From NCBI GenBank assembly GCA_963764805.1, contig CAVXUB010000003.1:607136-671135 (forward strand): DNA of 64,000 nt, written 5' to 3'. The notes under the pieces were generated by a model. The model saw only the letters and a list, made by a program, of their open reading frames with translations, did not search any database and was not told the DNA's origin. Positions 63,940 through 64,000 of this stretch are shown piece by piece. The position numbers were made by a program, and so were the translations under genes. How positions within the stretch are numbered: position 1 is the stretch's first letter; each line of letters opens with the position of its first letter. The DNA comes from CAVXUB01 sp963764805. Lineage in GTDB: Bacteria; Actinomycetota; Acidimicrobiia; Acidimicrobiales; Bog-793.

Positions 63940-64000
63940 AACCAGACTCCCATCATAACCAGCCAGAACGTGGGACCCCTACGGACGCGTCGCACACCCG

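Larger units (their letters stand above)
62159..63965 (-). mobile_element. ISKra4-type insertion sequence
   Basis: Contains a DUF6788-like ORF and an ISKra4-family transposase on the minus strand. Imperfect terminal inverted repeats: left TGGCTGGT (62159-62166) and GTCTGGTTGTGACGGTT (62178-62194); right AACCGTTACAACCAGAC (63928-63944) and ACCAGCCA (63958-63965). The inner block matches 16 of 17. The outer arm lies over the transposase stop. Target-site duplication was not identified, so ends are provisional. Confidence 0.7.

Overview
The window looks like a high-GC actinobacterial chromosome segment. Points for this are the strongly GC-biased third codon positions, frequent GTG/TTG starts, TAGACT-type -10 elements, a CtpI-like double-length P-type ATPase, a PASTA-less Ser/Thr kinase, a DUF929 membrane thioredoxin-like protein and an ISKra4-type transposon with a DUF6788 partner. 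An Acidimicrobiia-like lineage is plausible but not proven. About 45 genes are supported. Roughly 17 of them are split by one or more single-base frameshifts while both halves keep good family signatures, so I read most of these as assembly or sequencing indels, not real pseudogenes.

Layout. 0-7 kb: partial SIS-domain isomerase, a small unknown ORF, a quinone-oxidoreductase-like dehydrogenase and the giant P-type ATPase. 7-31 kb: a catabolic region with a Rieske oxygenase, an acyl-CoA dehydrogenase, an FAD amine oxidoreductase, a cupin, and a minus-strand run of phytoene-dehydrogenase-like flavoprotein, NDP-forming CoA ligase and Ser/Thr kinase. It also holds a TetR regulator and a spermidine/putrescine-type ABC importer whose ATPase gene (17.8 kb) is separated from the permease and binding-protein genes (25.8-29.0 kb) by a divergent pair of paralogous secreted PQQ-type beta-propeller proteins. 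A near-perfect 14-bp palindrome, ACTGANNRTTCAGT, sits at four promoters here and a weaker copy at a fifth. This suggests one TetR-controlled regulon for uptake and oxidation of an amine or quaternary-amine compound.

30-44 kb: mixed genes. These are a CocE-type hydrolase lipoprotein, glutathione peroxidase, SGNH hydrolase, EamA exporter, branched-chain aminotransferase, methyltransferase, Fur-family repressor, amidase, small CopD-like membrane protein, carotenoid oxygenase with a divergent PadR regulator, thioesterase and nicotinate phosphoribosyltransferase. 45-60 kb: an amine/amino-acid catabolic island. It has a CoA-transferase, three class III aminotransferases, an Lrp/AsnC regulator, an APC permease, a PuuB-like FAD oxidase, an aminobutyraldehyde-type dehydrogenase, a saccharopine-dehydrogenase-like enzyme and alanine dehydrogenase. 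The set fits oxidation of putrescine/GABA/lysine-type amines, with amino groups passed to pyruvate and recovered by alanine dehydrogenase (inference).

60-64 kb: GNAT acetyltransferase, a proline/alanine-rich repeat protein, nitroreductase, an acidic-tailed small protein and an ISKra4-like insertion sequence reaching almost to the window end. No tRNA, rRNA or CRISPR array was seen.
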